Notes: a model not told the origin generated them from the letters alone. A stretch of DNA of 64,000 nucleotides from Desulfofarcimen acetoxidans DSM 771 (GCF_000024205.1 NC_013216.1:620001-684000), one strand, 5' to 3'; numbered from the stretch's first letter, positions 44,139 to 53,487 are shown. Program-made: numbers and translations.

Positions 44139-44354
44139 ATGGGGAAAAATTTGCGAATAAAGGCTGCACGTGCAGCAAAAGACATGACACAAAAAGACCT
44201 GGCGGATGCTGTCGGAGTTGCTCGCCAAACAATGAACGCTATTGAAAAAGGCGACTATAATCCCTCGATAAACTTGTGTATTTCGATTTGTAAGATTCTT
44301 GGTAAAACCCTTGATCAACTTTTTTGGGAGGATGATGAGTATGAAAATAAATAA
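44139..44354 (+). CDS. XRE family small HTH regulator
   Basis: A 71-residue single-domain HTH protein (MTQKDLADAVGVARQTMNAIEKG, split as MTQKDLADAVGV and RQTMNAIEKGDYNPS) ending in LDQLFWEDD, the YozG-like type. ATG 44139 follows GGGGGTG. These small repressors are usually cotranscribed with a membrane protein, as here. Confidence 0.93.
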   Translation: MGKNLRIKAARAAKDMTQKDLADAVGVARQTMNAIEKGDYNPSINLCISICKILGKTLDQLFWEDDEYENK

Positions 44355-44799
44355 AAATGGTTTGGATGAAATGCAAAAAGAAAAACGTAATAGCATTGGT
44401 AATCAAATGTTCTTACTAATGTTTTATGCTCTTTTACTTGATTGCGGACTCTATGGAGCGGGGATTCGCTGGCTTAAATATCCTGCAAACATTATGGTAA
44501 TCATCATGGTTTGCATGGGTATTTATCTTATTAGAACGATAGCGGCAAACGCATATCTGCCTCCAAAAGCTCAAAACAGGAAAACAGCAATATCCCTGAT
44601 CATAGCGATAGCCTTTTCTGTTGTTCTTGTAATAGCTGCTTTTAACCTTTTCGGGAATCTATCTGCCCAATTTTCTGTTGAAGATGCGAATGATAATTCT
44701 GCGCTAATTCTCTTTATTGTATCGGCTGTAGGTTTATTCATTTCGCTGCTTGTAGCCATAATAAAGAAGGTAAAAGATAAGAGTGATAGCGAGGAGTAA
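44341..44799 (+). CDS. DUF6773-like membrane protein
   Basis: A 152-residue protein with four hydrophobic segments, found next to small XRE regulators. ATG 44341 is chosen because GGGAGG lies 9 nt upstream; it overlaps the end of the XRE gene. Function unknown; the pair likely forms a regulator-target unit. Confidence 0.75.
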   Translation: MKINKNGLDEMQKEKRNSIGNQMFLLMFYALLLDCGLYGAGIRWLKYPANIMVIIMVCMGIYLIRTIAANAYLPPKAQNRKTAISLIIAIAFSVVLVIAAFNLFGNLSAQFSVEDANDNSALILFIVSAVGLFISLLVAIIKKVKDKSDSEE

Positions 44800-44987
44800 G
44801 GTATAGCGAGGAATATAAGTATAAAGCAAATTAATGTGTCATCTTTCATTACCTAACTTACCAATCAGATATTGAAGCAAAAGGACTCGAGCCCTCGTGG
44901 TTTGAGTTCTTTTGTTTGGATAATTTTTCTGATATCATAAATGCAGATTATTTGTATTTTTCGGAAGATGGCAAGGAGGAAACAGGA

Positions 44988-45782
44988 ATGTCGTTTGCGA
45001 ATATCATATTTGCCACTATATGTTGGCTGTGCTCATTGATTTTTGGGGTAATTGCTCTTTGGGCGTTCAAACGTAAAGACCCGATGCACTTTTGGTCAGG
45101 AAGTACCGTAAGGCCTGAAGAAATAGCGGATATTTCCGCATACAACCGTGCGAACGGTTTGATGTGGGCAATTTACACCGTTTGTATGGTTGTGATAGGT
45201 ATATTGTCACTTTTCAGCATTATAATAGGCGCTATTTTATTAGGAATTATATGCGTTCCCGGCATTGTTGTCTTAATCGTTGCATATAATCGGATTTATA
45301 ACAAATACAGAGGCACATCGGTTACTTATAAAACTGATGATTCAACATCAAAGACGCCAAAAGCGGTCATTATCGCTATAACTTCAATTTCTGCAATAAT
45401 TCTTATTGCGGTGGGTGCGTTGTTTTTTTATGGTGAAAAAGACCCTGACGCAAGCATACTTGATGACCGCATACAAATAAAAGCTATGTATGGATTAAAC
45501 ATTGACTTCTCTGAAATTGCTGATATATCTCTTATAGAGAAAAGTATGAGCGATATTGGTATTGGCGCAAGGACTAATGGTTATGGCGGTATCGGAGAAG
45601 CCCTAAAAGGAAATTTCAAATCAGATACCCTCGGTGAAACTTTACTCTTTGTTCAATCGAAGTCATCTCCTACAATAAAGATTGAACGAACTAACAAGAA
45701 AGATGTATATATAAGTTTCCGTAACAGCGAAAGTACGGAGCAACTATACCGCGAATTGATAGCAACCATACCGCTAAAATGA
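44988..45782 (+). CDS. membrane protein with a C-terminal PH-like domain
   Basis: A 264-residue protein. The first about 110 residues hold three membrane segments around HFWSGSTVRPEEIADISAYN (DUF3784-like pattern). A fourth segment (about 122-142) is followed by an extracytoplasmic or cytoplasmic domain similar to bacterial PH-like domains (IQIKAMYGLNIDFSEIADIS and later LGETLLFVQS). ATG 44988 follows AAGGAGG. The role is unknown. Confidence 0.7.
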   Translation: MSFANIIFATICWLCSLIFGVIALWAFKRKDPMHFWSGSTVRPEEIADISAYNRANGLMWAIYTVCMVVIGILSLFSIIIGAILLGIICVPGIVVLIVAYNRIYNKYRGTSVTYKTDDSTSKTPKAVIIAITSISAIILIAVGALFFYGEKDPDASILDDRIQIKAMYGLNIDFSEIADISLIEKSMSDIGIGARTNGYGGIGEALKGNFKSDTLGETLLFVQSKSSPTIKIERTNKKDVYISFRNSESTEQLYRELIATIPLK

Positions 45783-45881
45783 ACATTCGCATTATTATTA
45801 TTTATCCGCTAACAAGCGTAACCGGAAGCTGACAAATTCCAGTTTGCTGAGTAGGTAATTTTGTATTTAAGGAGGATATAA

Positions 45882-46526
45882 ATGAACAAAATGATTAAGA
45901 TTAGGAATGAAGAAGAAACAGATTATGAGAAAGTAGAAGAAATTACAAGGAAAGCTTTTTGGAATTTATATATTCCGGGGTGCATTGAACACTATTTAGT
46001 TCATGTTATGCGACCCCACAAAGATTTTCTGCGGGAGTTGGATCTGGTGATTGAAGTTGATAATCAAATCATCGGGAATATCATGTATACGAAAACAAAA
46101 CTAATTGATGAGTCTGGGGAAGAAAAAGACACCCTTACTTTCGGTCCGGTTTGCATTTTGCCAGAATATCAGAGAAAGGGGTATGGAAAAAAACTAATGG
46201 AGTATTCATTTGAACAGGCGGGCGCACTTGGTTATGATGTTATTGTAATATTTGGAAACCCGAATAATTATGTAAGCTGTGGTTTTAAGAGTTGCAAAAA
46301 GTACAATGTCTGTCTTGAGAATGGGACATATCCGGCGGCAATGATGGTAAAAGAACTCAAACCAGATGTCTTGGACGGAAGAAAATGGGTTTACTATCAA
46401 AGTCCTGTATTTGAGATAGACGAACAAGAAGCTGGGCGCTTTGACGAGGGTTTGGAAAGCCTAGAGAAAAAACACCAGCCAAGTCAGGAAGAATTTTATA
46501 TTCACAGCCATTCTATTATTCAGTGA
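45882..46526 (+). CDS. GNAT family N-acetyltransferase
   Basis: A 214-residue GNAT protein starting behind AAGGAGG. The acetyl-CoA loop is FGPVCILPEYQRKGYGKKLM, followed by FGNPNNYVSCGFKSC. The C-terminal about 60 residues form an extension. Substrate unknown; it is flanked by other stand-alone accessory genes. Confidence 0.9.
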   Translation: MNKMIKIRNEEETDYEKVEEITRKAFWNLYIPGCIEHYLVHVMRPHKDFLRELDLVIEVDNQIIGNIMYTKTKLIDESGEEKDTLTFGPVCILPEYQRKGYGKKLMEYSFEQAGALGYDVIVIFGNPNNYVSCGFKSCKKYNVCLENGTYPAAMMVKELKPDVLDGRKWVYYQSPVFEIDEQEAGRFDEGLESLEKKHQPSQEEFYIHSHSIIQ

Positions 46527-46685
46527 GTTTCCTTTAGTGGTATAAGAATAAACTACAACTTCCAATTTGCAGAGCAGATCAGTATGCCTGCCTAGCCCGC
46601 AAAATCTTTTTTATATAAAAAAATGTGGTGTTCCGGATGCAAAATCTATTACATCATGCGGACAGACAGGAACGGAGGAAACGGT

Positions 46686-47249
46686 ATGGCGAGATATATC
46701 GCAGCAGTAACATTGATTTTGCTAATAATTCTTGTTTTATTCCGGGCTTTCCAATTAAAAAAGCTGGGGATAAAAGCGGTTCGTTTTGGCGAGATGGATA
46801 AGAAGGATTTCTTCATCCCCCCATTTGCCTTGCTGTTATTCTACATTGTGTTCTCAAGCGCGTCTGGTCCGACTGAAATCGGAGCTGAATTGTTTCATAA
46901 TGAATTGGTCTCCTGGGCAGGCGTGGGTATATGTATCATGGGGATTTTATTCTTTGTATACGCACTGATTTCATTTGGAAAAAGCTTTCGTGTCGGTTTA
47001 GATGAAGATCACCCAGGGGAGCTTATTACCACCGGCGCATTTTCAATCAGCCGCAATCCCATATATGCGGCATTCGGATTGATTCTGACAGGCGTATTTT
47101 TGATTATTTCAAATTGGATAATACTGGTTTATGTGATTGCAGGAATATGGCTTTTTAACCGGCAAATCCTGCTGGAGGAAGAATCGCTAAGAAAAATATA
47201 CGGCGAAAAATATGTGGAATACTGCAACAGAGTCAGACGTTTCCTATAA
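46686..47249 (+). CDS. isoprenylcysteine carboxyl methyltransferase family membrane protein
   Basis: A 187-residue polytopic membrane protein (about five segments) with the ICMT/phospholipid methyltransferase signature GELITTGAFSISRNPIYAAF and a C-terminal EEESLRKIYGEKYVEYCNRVRRFL region (split EEESLRKIYG, YVEYCNRV). ATG 46686 follows GGAGG. A SAM-dependent methyltransferase on an unknown, probably membrane-associated, substrate. Confidence 0.85.
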   Translation: MARYIAAVTLILLIILVLFRAFQLKKLGIKAVRFGEMDKKDFFIPPFALLLFYIVFSSASGPTEIGAELFHNELVSWAGVGICIMGILFFVYALISFGKSFRVGLDEDHPGELITTGAFSISRNPIYAAFGLILTGVFLIISNWIILVYVIAGIWLFNRQILLEEESLRKIYGEKYVEYCNRVRRFL

Positions 47250-47756
47250 TTCGGGGATTAACCATGGAAGGATTGTGTACTGAAGTTTAATGTGATCAGA
47301 GGCAGATATGATAGCAATCTTAGATCAGGAATTTTGACATTAAGGATGAACAGAATATTCTTTATGTGAAAATCCGGCTGGAAGATCGATAAGCCCCTCC
47401 ATTAAGTCCTCAAAACGAGGATTCAGTTCAATTGACATTTCGTAATTAGCTTTGAGCTCGATACTGTAAACAGCAGCATTTTCTTTGCCTCCAGCGTGGC
47501 CGTGCGGTACTCGTTTTGGATATTCTGGTATTTGCCGCATCAGTATTGAATTTTACGATGGAGAGCATCTGAATCCGCTAATTCCGCCTCGGCTTTGGTC
47601 TGCTCCGCTTTTAAAGCTGAGAATTTCTTACTACTGCTTTCTTCCATACTATTCAAAACCTCTATGGAAAACTTGGATTTTCCCATGGGCGAAGTGAAGT
47701 TTACCGAAGGCAAGGCGACCGTAAAGCAGAGCTTGAAGGAATAGGAAGAGGCGAAA
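47250..47756. other. degenerate accessory DNA, no intact gene
   Basis: About 500 bp without a supported gene. A short plus-strand frame (47664-47744, MENLDFPMGEVKFTEGKATV) resembles the end of a pilin-like surface protein, and a reverse-strand frame ends near 47340. Neither is long enough to name. Confidence 0.35.
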
Positions 47757-48052
47757 ATGAACCAGAACAAAGAACTTTGGGAGGTATTGGCAGATAATTA
47801 CGACACTCGCAATGGGCAAGACGGGGTCCTGTTTCCTTTGAGAAAGCAGGCAACCCGCCTACGCTGTATAACCGCCGCTTGTCTGACTATATCAATGCGC
47901 TGGCGTGCACGGGGTTTGCCAATGCGCGTGTGGTGGAAGAAACGGATCAAGACACATTGGCGGGGGATTGCGAGTTTTCAAGCAAATATTATGCGTCCCG
48001 CAAAGCGAAGCGGTTTCCGCTGAGCATCGTGATGAAAGCGAGGAAGGTATGA
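47757..48052 (+). pseudogene. broken SAM-dependent methyltransferase
   Basis: The first about 22 codons (MNQNKELWEVLADNYDTRNG) are followed by a frame change. A second frame then gives LYNRRLSDYINALACTGFAN, ETDQDTLAGDCEFSSKYYAS and FPLSIVMKARKV, the C-terminus of a small methyltransferase. The central SAM-binding domain is missing. Confidence 0.65.
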
Positions 48053-48076
48053 GCAAACTTATCTTGGTAAAATCAG

Positions 48077-48322
48077 ATGATTAACGGCAAAACATGGGCA
48101 AGTGGATTGTTGTTTTCTAATGAGAGCTTGAGGCCAGAACAGAAAATCAACATTACTCAGGGTAATGAATTGGACTTGTCGGCGTTTGCAGATGACAGTT
48201 TTGATATAACCTTGCTGTTGGGTCCTTTGCAGAAGCAGGAATGCCGCTGTGTGCTGGAAACTAAGACCATTGCAGGCTTGCGGCAGTCAGTGCAGTGGTT
48301 GAAAGAGAGGGACTGGCTATGA
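48077..48322 (+). pseudogene. fragment of a second SAM methyltransferase
   Basis: An 81-codon frame with ITQGNELDLSAFADDSFDIT and LLLGPL, the middle of a class I methyltransferase, then unrelated sequence. No N-terminal SAM loop or C-terminal part is present. Confidence 0.55.
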
Positions 48323-49362
48323 ACATCGCATTACAACCCGCCGCCACTGTAGATGCCGAGGCTATGGCTGCCATTCAGAAAAAGGCCTTCAAGCGGCTAT
48401 ACGACATCTACCACGACGAGGGTAACCCATTCTTGCGCGGCGTAGACGAAATCATGCACTGGCTTGAACGCCCGAACTGGAAGGTATTTAAAATTTTTGC
48501 AGACGGCATATTGGTTGGCAGTATCGCCGCCTGCGAGCGGAATGGGCGGCCCGGCGAGTGCTATCTTGCGAGGTTGTATGTCTTGCCGGAGATGCAGGGT
48601 AAAGGTATTGCAAGCAGGGCAGTTTTACTCTGCGAGTCGAAGTTTCCGAACGCATCCCATTGGTCTTTGGATTTTCCTGCCGACCAACCCGCCAATCGGC
48701 GCTGTTATGAAAAAGCGGGATATTGGGATACCGGCGAAACACGGGAGCAAAGCGAGGGAAAAATCACACTTGCGCTCTATGAAAAACGCATCCCCGCTTT
48801 CCACGATATCAAACAGAATATGGACCACCGCGCAGCGCTGTTTCCAATTGTCCTGCGGGAGTACAACCCCGCCTATCCCAGGTGGTTCGCAGAGGAAAAG
48901 GCGAATTTGACACGGCTGGTTGGCGCTGAAAACATCGAACGCATCAGTCATTACGGCAGCACCGCCGTTCCCGGCTTACTCGCCAAGCCTACGGTGGATA
49001 TTCTGCTTGAAATTAAGCCCGATACGGATATAGATAGATTGAAAGCGGCGCTGCCAGAAGGTGAATATGTATGTCTGCAGCCACCCGCACTGACAATAGA
49101 CGAGCAGCCGCCTCACTTGATGATTCTCAAAGGCTACACGCCCTGCGGTTTTGCCGAAAAGGTGTTCCATATTCATGTGCGATACGCCGGGAGATGGGAC
49201 GAGCTGATTTTCCGTGATTACCTTATCGCTCACCCCGGAGCAGCGGCAGAATACGCGGCGCTCAAGCGTGAATTATTTAAGCGATTTGAACTTGACCGGG
49301 ATGGATATACCGAGGCCAAAAGCGCGTTTATTCGAGAAGTTACTGAGAGGGCGAAGGAGTAG
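48319..49362 (+). CDS. GNAT acetyltransferase fused to a GrpB (UPF0157) domain
   Basis: A 347-residue two-domain protein. Residues 1 to about 165 are GNAT (YLARLYVLPEMQGKGIASRA, ANRRCYEKAGYWDTGE). Residues about 175-347 are GrpB, a nucleotidyltransferase-fold family (ISHYGSTAVPGLLAKPTVDI and later FRDYLIAHP). ATG 48319 follows GAGAGGGA. GrpB and GNAT domains occur together in small resistance-like cassettes, but the substrate is unknown. Confidence 0.85.
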   Translation: MNIALQPAATVDAEAMAAIQKKAFKRLYDIYHDEGNPFLRGVDEIMHWLERPNWKVFKIFADGILVGSIAACERNGRPGECYLARLYVLPEMQGKGIASRAVLLCESKFPNASHWSLDFPADQPANRRCYEKAGYWDTGETREQSEGKITLALYEKRIPAFHDIKQNMDHRAALFPIVLREYNPAYPRWFAEEKANLTRLVGAENIERISHYGSTAVPGLLAKPTVDILLEIKPDTDIDRLKAALPEGEYVCLQPPALTIDEQPPHLMILKGYTPCGFAEKVFHIHVRYAGRWDELIFRDYLIAHPGAAAEYAALKRELFKRFELDRDGYTEAKSAFIREVTERAKE

Positions 49363-49439
49363 CAGGAAAAGGCTGTCGCTATGCGATTTCACAATGAGTC
49401 GGACTATGTGAAAGGCATCATGATTCGGAGGGAGGCGCA

Positions 49440-50234
49440 ATGACCTGTCTGATTTTTATTGAAGGCGTATCGGGTGTTGGAAAGTCTACCACGGCGAAGA
49501 AGCTGTGCGAAGCATTAAATGTGCGCGGTGATTCGGCGGACTGCTATTTGGAGGGCAATGTGGACAATCCTGTGGATTTATTTTGTTGTGCCTGCTTGTC
49601 AAAACCCGAGTTTACCGCGCTCTTGCAGAACTACCCAAATGAAGCAGAACACTTGCTAAAAAACAGTATCCAAGAATCCGATTATGTTCTGGTTCGCTAC
49701 GCCGACACAAATGCTCCTTTTTTTGCGCCGCCGCTTTTGGACGCGCTGAAAGTACGGGAAGGATTCTATCGTCCACAGAATCCCATCACGCCGGAACAGT
49801 ACACACAGGTATATACAGATTGCTGGCGGCGGTTTATTTCCCAAAACCAAGTAAAATCAGATTACATGATTTTTGACGGCAGCTTTTTGTATCACCGCGC
49901 AAACGACTTGATACAAAATTATAACGCCACGAATGGGATGATTGCCAGCCACTTGACATCATTGCTTGCGGTAATGTCACCGTATGGGCCCCTTCTGTAT
50001 TATCTCTCATCAGAGGATGTAGGCGAACGGCTTGCAAAAGCAAGGGAAAGCCGAGGACAGACCTTGGCAACAGCAGAACGAATTGCATTTGAGGAGGAGC
50101 GAAAAAACCGTCAAATGCAGATATTAGGGATTCTACCCATTCAGGCGCACATCATTGATGTTTCGGATGAGAATTGGTCGGCATCTTTGAACCGGATACT
50201 GGAGATGCTCGACAAAGAGGTGATGGGCATATGA
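49440..50234 (+). CDS. P-loop kinase-like protein (thymidylate-kinase fold)
   Basis: A 264-residue protein with Walker A EGVSGVGKSTTAKKL at the N-terminus, an internal DGSFLYHRANDL and a lid-like AKARESRGQ. It resembles small-molecule or nucleotide kinases without a clear subfamily. The start lies behind GGAGGGAGG, overlapping the stop of a tiny 20-codon frame (49381-49443) that I do not count as a gene. Confidence 0.75.
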   Translation: MTCLIFIEGVSGVGKSTTAKKLCEALNVRGDSADCYLEGNVDNPVDLFCCACLSKPEFTALLQNYPNEAEHLLKNSIQESDYVLVRYADTNAPFFAPPLLDALKVREGFYRPQNPITPEQYTQVYTDCWRRFISQNQVKSDYMIFDGSFLYHRANDLIQNYNATNGMIASHLTSLLAVMSPYGPLLYYLSSEDVGERLAKARESRGQTLATAERIAFEEERKNRQMQILGILPIQAHIIDVSDENWSASLNRILEMLDKEVMGI

Positions 50235-50377
50235 AACAGACAATCATTTACGGCACAGGAAATCCCGCTAAGCTTGCCTCCATGCGAAAGGTGCTTGCCG
50301 GGTTTGAGCTTAAAATCATTGGCGCAAAGGAAACTCACGCCGCTCTTCCCGATGACAATTCCATCAATTCAATCTAA
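50231..50377 (+). pseudogene. truncated RdgB/HAM1-like nucleotide pyrophosphatase
   Basis: Forty-eight codons beginning MKQTIIYGTGNPAKLASMRK, the N-terminus of a non-canonical purine NTP pyrophosphatase, ending early after PDDNSINSI. A full gene would be about 190 codons. It overlaps the kinase stop by 4 nt, so it was once an operon partner. Confidence 0.7.
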
Positions 50378-50469
50378 TAGACAGATTCGTTTTCGGTAAG
50401 TATTCAGTGAAGCAGCCATAAAAATTAATAATCGCAAATTAAAAATCTGATAAAAAGAAGGGACACGCA

Positions 50470-50855
50470 TAACCCTTGATATGAAGTTAGCAGGAAAGCG
50501 CAGTGCGGGAAATCCTCACGCTGCGTTTGACGAGGCGGGGGCTGGAAACGGGACAGATGATCCGCTTGGGGGGGACACTCGCTCGAAAGGGGAGAAACAG
50601 TTTGGCCTCACAAGGTCTAGGACTCTCACCGCGCCTGTCCCCGACCCTACCTGAGAGGGCCTCGGGGTGAGATTCCCTGGGGCTACTCACCGGATACTGA
50701 TAACAAACTCCAGATCAAACGCTGAGAAATGGAAGAAGCGAATTGAAAAATATCTTAATACTAAACTTAAACTCACCTTGAGTCCAACCAAAACATATGT
50801 TACTGATGTTAGAAAAAAGCCAATACACTTTCTTGGTTTCCGCTATAAAACATAA
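50470..50855 (+). mobile_element. group II intron remnant with reverse-transcriptase scrap
   Basis: A GC-rich structured stretch (AGTGCGGGAAATCCTCACGC, GTTTGACGAGG and onward, about 50495-50690) looks like group II intron RNA. It is followed by a frame with EKWKKRIEKYLNTKLKLTLS, PTKTYVTDVRKK and HFLGFRYK, the end of the reverse-transcriptase domain. The rest of the maturase and intron domains V/VI are not seen. Confidence 0.6.
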
Positions 50856-51304
50856 CAATTGGTATCACTAGCCTTGGATTTGTCAAATGGGAAAAAGTAA
50901 ATCTCAAAAATCCAAATGAAACATCATATACACCGGAAGGTAGGAAACTCTATAAAGAACGCACAAATAAAACTAAAAAGCACAACCAGCGGATGAGTCA
51001 ATGGACTTTCGGTGAATTACGCAGGATGCTGGAGTATGAGTTAAAGCGTCATGGCATTAAGCTGATATCAGTGAATGAACGCGGTACTTCGGGTACTTGT
51101 CCAGCTTGTGCAGAGTATACCAAGCAAACAGGTCGCACCTATAAATGCGGCAAGTGCGGTTTCGCCGGCCCGCACCGGGATATGGTCGGTGCTTCCGGAA
51201 TTCTGGATAAATCGGTTAACGGTAAATTCACCAAAGGCCGTAAGTTACCTGAGAAGGTCGAATATGCACGGTTGAAGGTGTTGGCACTGAAAAAAACTGC
51301 TTAA
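50856..51304 (+). pseudogene. tnpB: TnpB (IS200/IS605 OrfB) C-terminal fragment
   Basis: An open frame with no start of its own until 50993. It carries the C-terminal part of TnpB: YTPEGRKLYKERTNKTKKHN, MLEYELKRHGIKLISVNERG, the zinc ribbon CPAC/CGKC, and the RuvC-III motif AGPHRDMVGA with its Asp. The N-terminal two-thirds, including RuvC-I and -II, are missing, so nuclease activity is not expected. Confidence 0.82.
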
Positions 51305-51471
51305 ACGTATCTACGATGAGTAGTAGATGCCCATGGACCGGGCCAAGGCTGTGGTAACACAGTGCTGTAGCTCATGAGAGAGTGTAAGACCTTGCTTTGC
51401 CAGGGCAGTTCTCAATGAAATGAGAAACCTTACGGGTAGAAGCCTCCGGGCTCGTCCCGGAGGATGTTCAC
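51305..51471 (+). mobile_element. IS200/IS605 right end with omega-RNA-like structure
   Basis: After the TnpB stop come conserved-looking hairpins ending in GAAGCCTCCGGGCTCGTCCC and GGAGGATGTTCAC, typical of the right end of TnpB elements, where the guide RNA scaffold lies. The bases beyond 51471 would be the guide. The left end was not found. Confidence 0.6.
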
Positions 51472-51601
51472 AATTAATCCCCTCGCCTAATATATATCAT
51501 TGTATCATTAATAACGTTAACATTAAGTTGATTATTGGATAATATCCTTGATTGCGTGGTATAATTATGGTATAATAATACCACTGAGAGGAGTTGGTTT
51601 T

Positions 51602-51862
51602 ATGCCAAAAATAATCCCTATTCGAGACTTGAAAAATACAAGTGAAATCTCTCAAATGTGTCAGGAGGCATCTGAACCAATATATATTACCAAAAATGGT
51701 TATGGCGATATGGTCATCATGAGCGTAAAAATGTACGAAGAAAAATTGTATATGTTGGATATATATAATAAACTGGCTGCCGCCGAAACGCAAATAGCTG
51801 AAGGAAAGGTGCTTGAAGGGGATTCTTCTTTGAAAAGTATAAGAGAAAAATACAATGTATAA
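51602..51862 (+). CDS. Phd/YefM-type antitoxin, copy 2
   Basis: An 86-residue antitoxin identical in protein sequence to the one at 42479. The upstream palindrome and -10 are also conserved, with a slightly changed ribosome-site region (GAGAGGAGTTGGTTTTATG). It can be expected to cross-regulate and cross-neutralise with copy 1. Confidence 0.9.
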   Translation: MPKIIPIRDLKNTSEISQMCQEASEPIYITKNGYGDMVIMSVKMYEEKLYMLDIYNKLAAAETQIAEGKVLEGDSSLKSIREKYNV

Positions 51863-52163
51863 GTTAGTTGTTTCGGAACTTGCCCATGAGGATTTGGACA
51901 ATATCGTAGCGTATATTGCTGTCGAGCTTGCAAACCCCATAGTTGCTGCAAATTTCCTTGATGAGGTTGAAAAATACTATGGCTATTTGAAAAATAATCC
52001 GTTTATGTATGAACGGTGTCATAATGCTCACCTGGAAAAGGAAACCTACCGAAAGGCAACCATTAAAAACTATGTGCTGGTTTATAAGGTTGATGAACCA
52101 AATAGAGTGGTTATCATTTATCGCTTTTTTTATGGTGCTCAGGACTATGTAAAACTAATATAG
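51855..52163 (+). CDS. RelE/ParE family toxin, copy 2
   Basis: A 102-residue toxin that differs from copy 1 at two residues only (Val to Ala in AYIAVEL, Asp to Asn in ERCHNAH). It overlaps the antitoxin by 8 nt. Confidence 0.9.
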   Translation: MYKLVVSELAHEDLDNIVAYIAVELANPIVAANFLDEVEKYYGYLKNNPFMYERCHNAHLEKETYRKATIKNYVLVYKVDEPNRVVIIYRFFYGAQDYVKLI

Positions 52164-52354
52164 AGAATAAATCGAAGTGATATGTATGGTTAGCTGCCAT
52201 TATATTGTTGTTGTTCATAAAATCCATTCTTAACATGCAATTAAATAAAAGATTGATTATGGCGTTTTTTTGATCAAGCATTCCAAAATCATATATGATT
52301 AATAAAGACACAAGTTATTGTCAACAGACCGGAAATCTTCTGTCTTTAGCTTTT

Positions 52355-52936
52355 TCAATCAAATATGCTGTTTAAGCTGATATATAACTCTCCCAAGGTT
52401 TCCACCTTGGCTTGCTCATTATCCTTAAATACTATGGCTTCCCCATATTCATCATTTTCCATCAGTCTGTAAACTAAAATTTCTTTGCGGATATAGTTTA
52501 CTATCCAGTATTCCTTGACCATATGCTTCTCATACAAATGCAGTTTTTTAACATAGTCTCTTGAAGGTGAAGAGGGAGAAACGATTTCAATAATTAAATC
52601 AGGTGATCCTGTACAAAATTTTTCAGTTATTATTGAACTATCGCAAACAACAAAAATATCCGGCTGTACTATTGTATTTGCATGATTTACATCTTGATTG
52701 TTTTCCGGCAATAACACATCTAACGGTGAAATAAAAACTTCACAAGTATTGTTTGTTGCTTTTATATAATTTGCAATCAGATTATATAATTTACCGGCTG
52801 TCCTTTGATGCTGTATTGAAGGTGAAGGTGTCATATATAGTATTCCTTCTATTACTTCGCACCTGGTATCCTGCGGCAGTTGCATATAATCCTCGTATGT
52901 ATAATGCTTGTCTCTTTGCCCTAAAGGGTAAGACAT
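52355..52936 (-). CDS. Uma2 family endonuclease-fold protein
   Basis: A 193-residue protein of the Uma2 (DUF820) family, a PD-(D/E)XK-like nuclease fold. It has YTYEDYMQLPQDTRCEVIEG, VQPDIFVVCD and SPDLIIEIVSPSSPSRDYVKK. The start at 52936 follows GAGGAGGAG and is preferred over 52987. The role is unknown; Uma2 genes are often multi-copy. A 3' fragment of it was carried with the duplicated segment to 43231. Confidence 0.88.
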   Translation of the reverse strand: MSYPLGQRDKHYTYEDYMQLPQDTRCEVIEGILYMTPSPSIQHQRTAGKLYNLIANYIKATNNTCEVFISPLDVLLPENNQDVNHANTIVQPDIFVVCDSSIITEKFCTGSPDLIIEIVSPSSPSRDYVKKLHLYEKHMVKEYWIVNYIRKEILVYRLMENDEYGEAIVFKDNEQAKVETLGELYISLNSIFD

Positions 52937-53039
52937 TTCATACTCCTCCTCTTGAACATAATATAATATTACCATTATAGGGAACATTGAGCAATGTAAT
53001 TAAGTCTCTCACAAATTTTTAAATTGAAGGCGGGATAAT

Positions 53040-53402
53040 ATGGACTGTGCTTTTTGTAATGTTAAAGAAAATATATTGCAAAACGAGTTGGCCTTTGCTA
53101 TTTATGATAAATATCCTGTAACCAGTGGACATATGTTGTTGATCCCCTTTCGTCATTTCTCCGGTTATTTTGAAGCCACATTAGAAGAAAGAGAGGCATT
53201 GCACGGCTTGTTGTCGGTATGCAAAGAATTCTTGGATGCAAAATACCGGCCTGACGGGTATAACATTGGTGTTAATTGTGGTGCGGCAGCCGGCCAAACT
53301 ATCTGGCACATGCATATGCATTTAATCCCGCGCTACTTTGGCGATATTGAAAATCCGGCAGGTGGGGTAAGAGGAGTTATTCCTGATAAGAGGATCTATT
53401 GA
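53040..53402 (+). CDS. HIT family protein (second)
   Basis: A 120-residue histidine-triad protein with CAFC at the start, SGHMLLIPFRH and the triad HMHMHLIPRY. It is shorter than the HIT protein at 29935 and lacks the APWR start, so a different subfamily. Probably a nucleotide hydrolase. Confidence 0.9.
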   Translation: MDCAFCNVKENILQNELAFAIYDKYPVTSGHMLLIPFRHFSGYFEATLEEREALHGLLSVCKEFLDAKYRPDGYNIGVNCGAAAGQTIWHMHMHLIPRYFGDIENPAGGVRGVIPDKRIY

Positions 53403-53438
53403 AGAATATGAATGGTAAATGAATAACAAATAGTTTTT

Positions 53439-53487
53439 AAACAGCCTGATGTTACTTGTCTTTTTGGCAGTGCATCCGGCTGTTTTT
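53439..53487 (+). terminator. terminator after the HIT gene
   Basis: AAACAGCC (53439-53446) pairs with GGCTGTTT (53478-53485), extended by GATG/CATC, followed by TT and A/T. Confidence 0.65.

Larger units (their letters stand above)
51533..52501 (+). repeat. 969-bp duplicated toxin-antitoxin segment, copy 2
   Basis: Partner of 42409-43377. It continues at the right into the intact Uma2 gene, so this copy is likely the original. It begins about 60 bp after the TnpB-element right end. Confidence 0.92.

Noticed and set aside
50993-51304. Intact small gene for a zinc-ribbon protein
   Set aside because: Sequence upstream is in frame and TnpB-like, so this is the tail of a truncated TnpB and not a separate gene.
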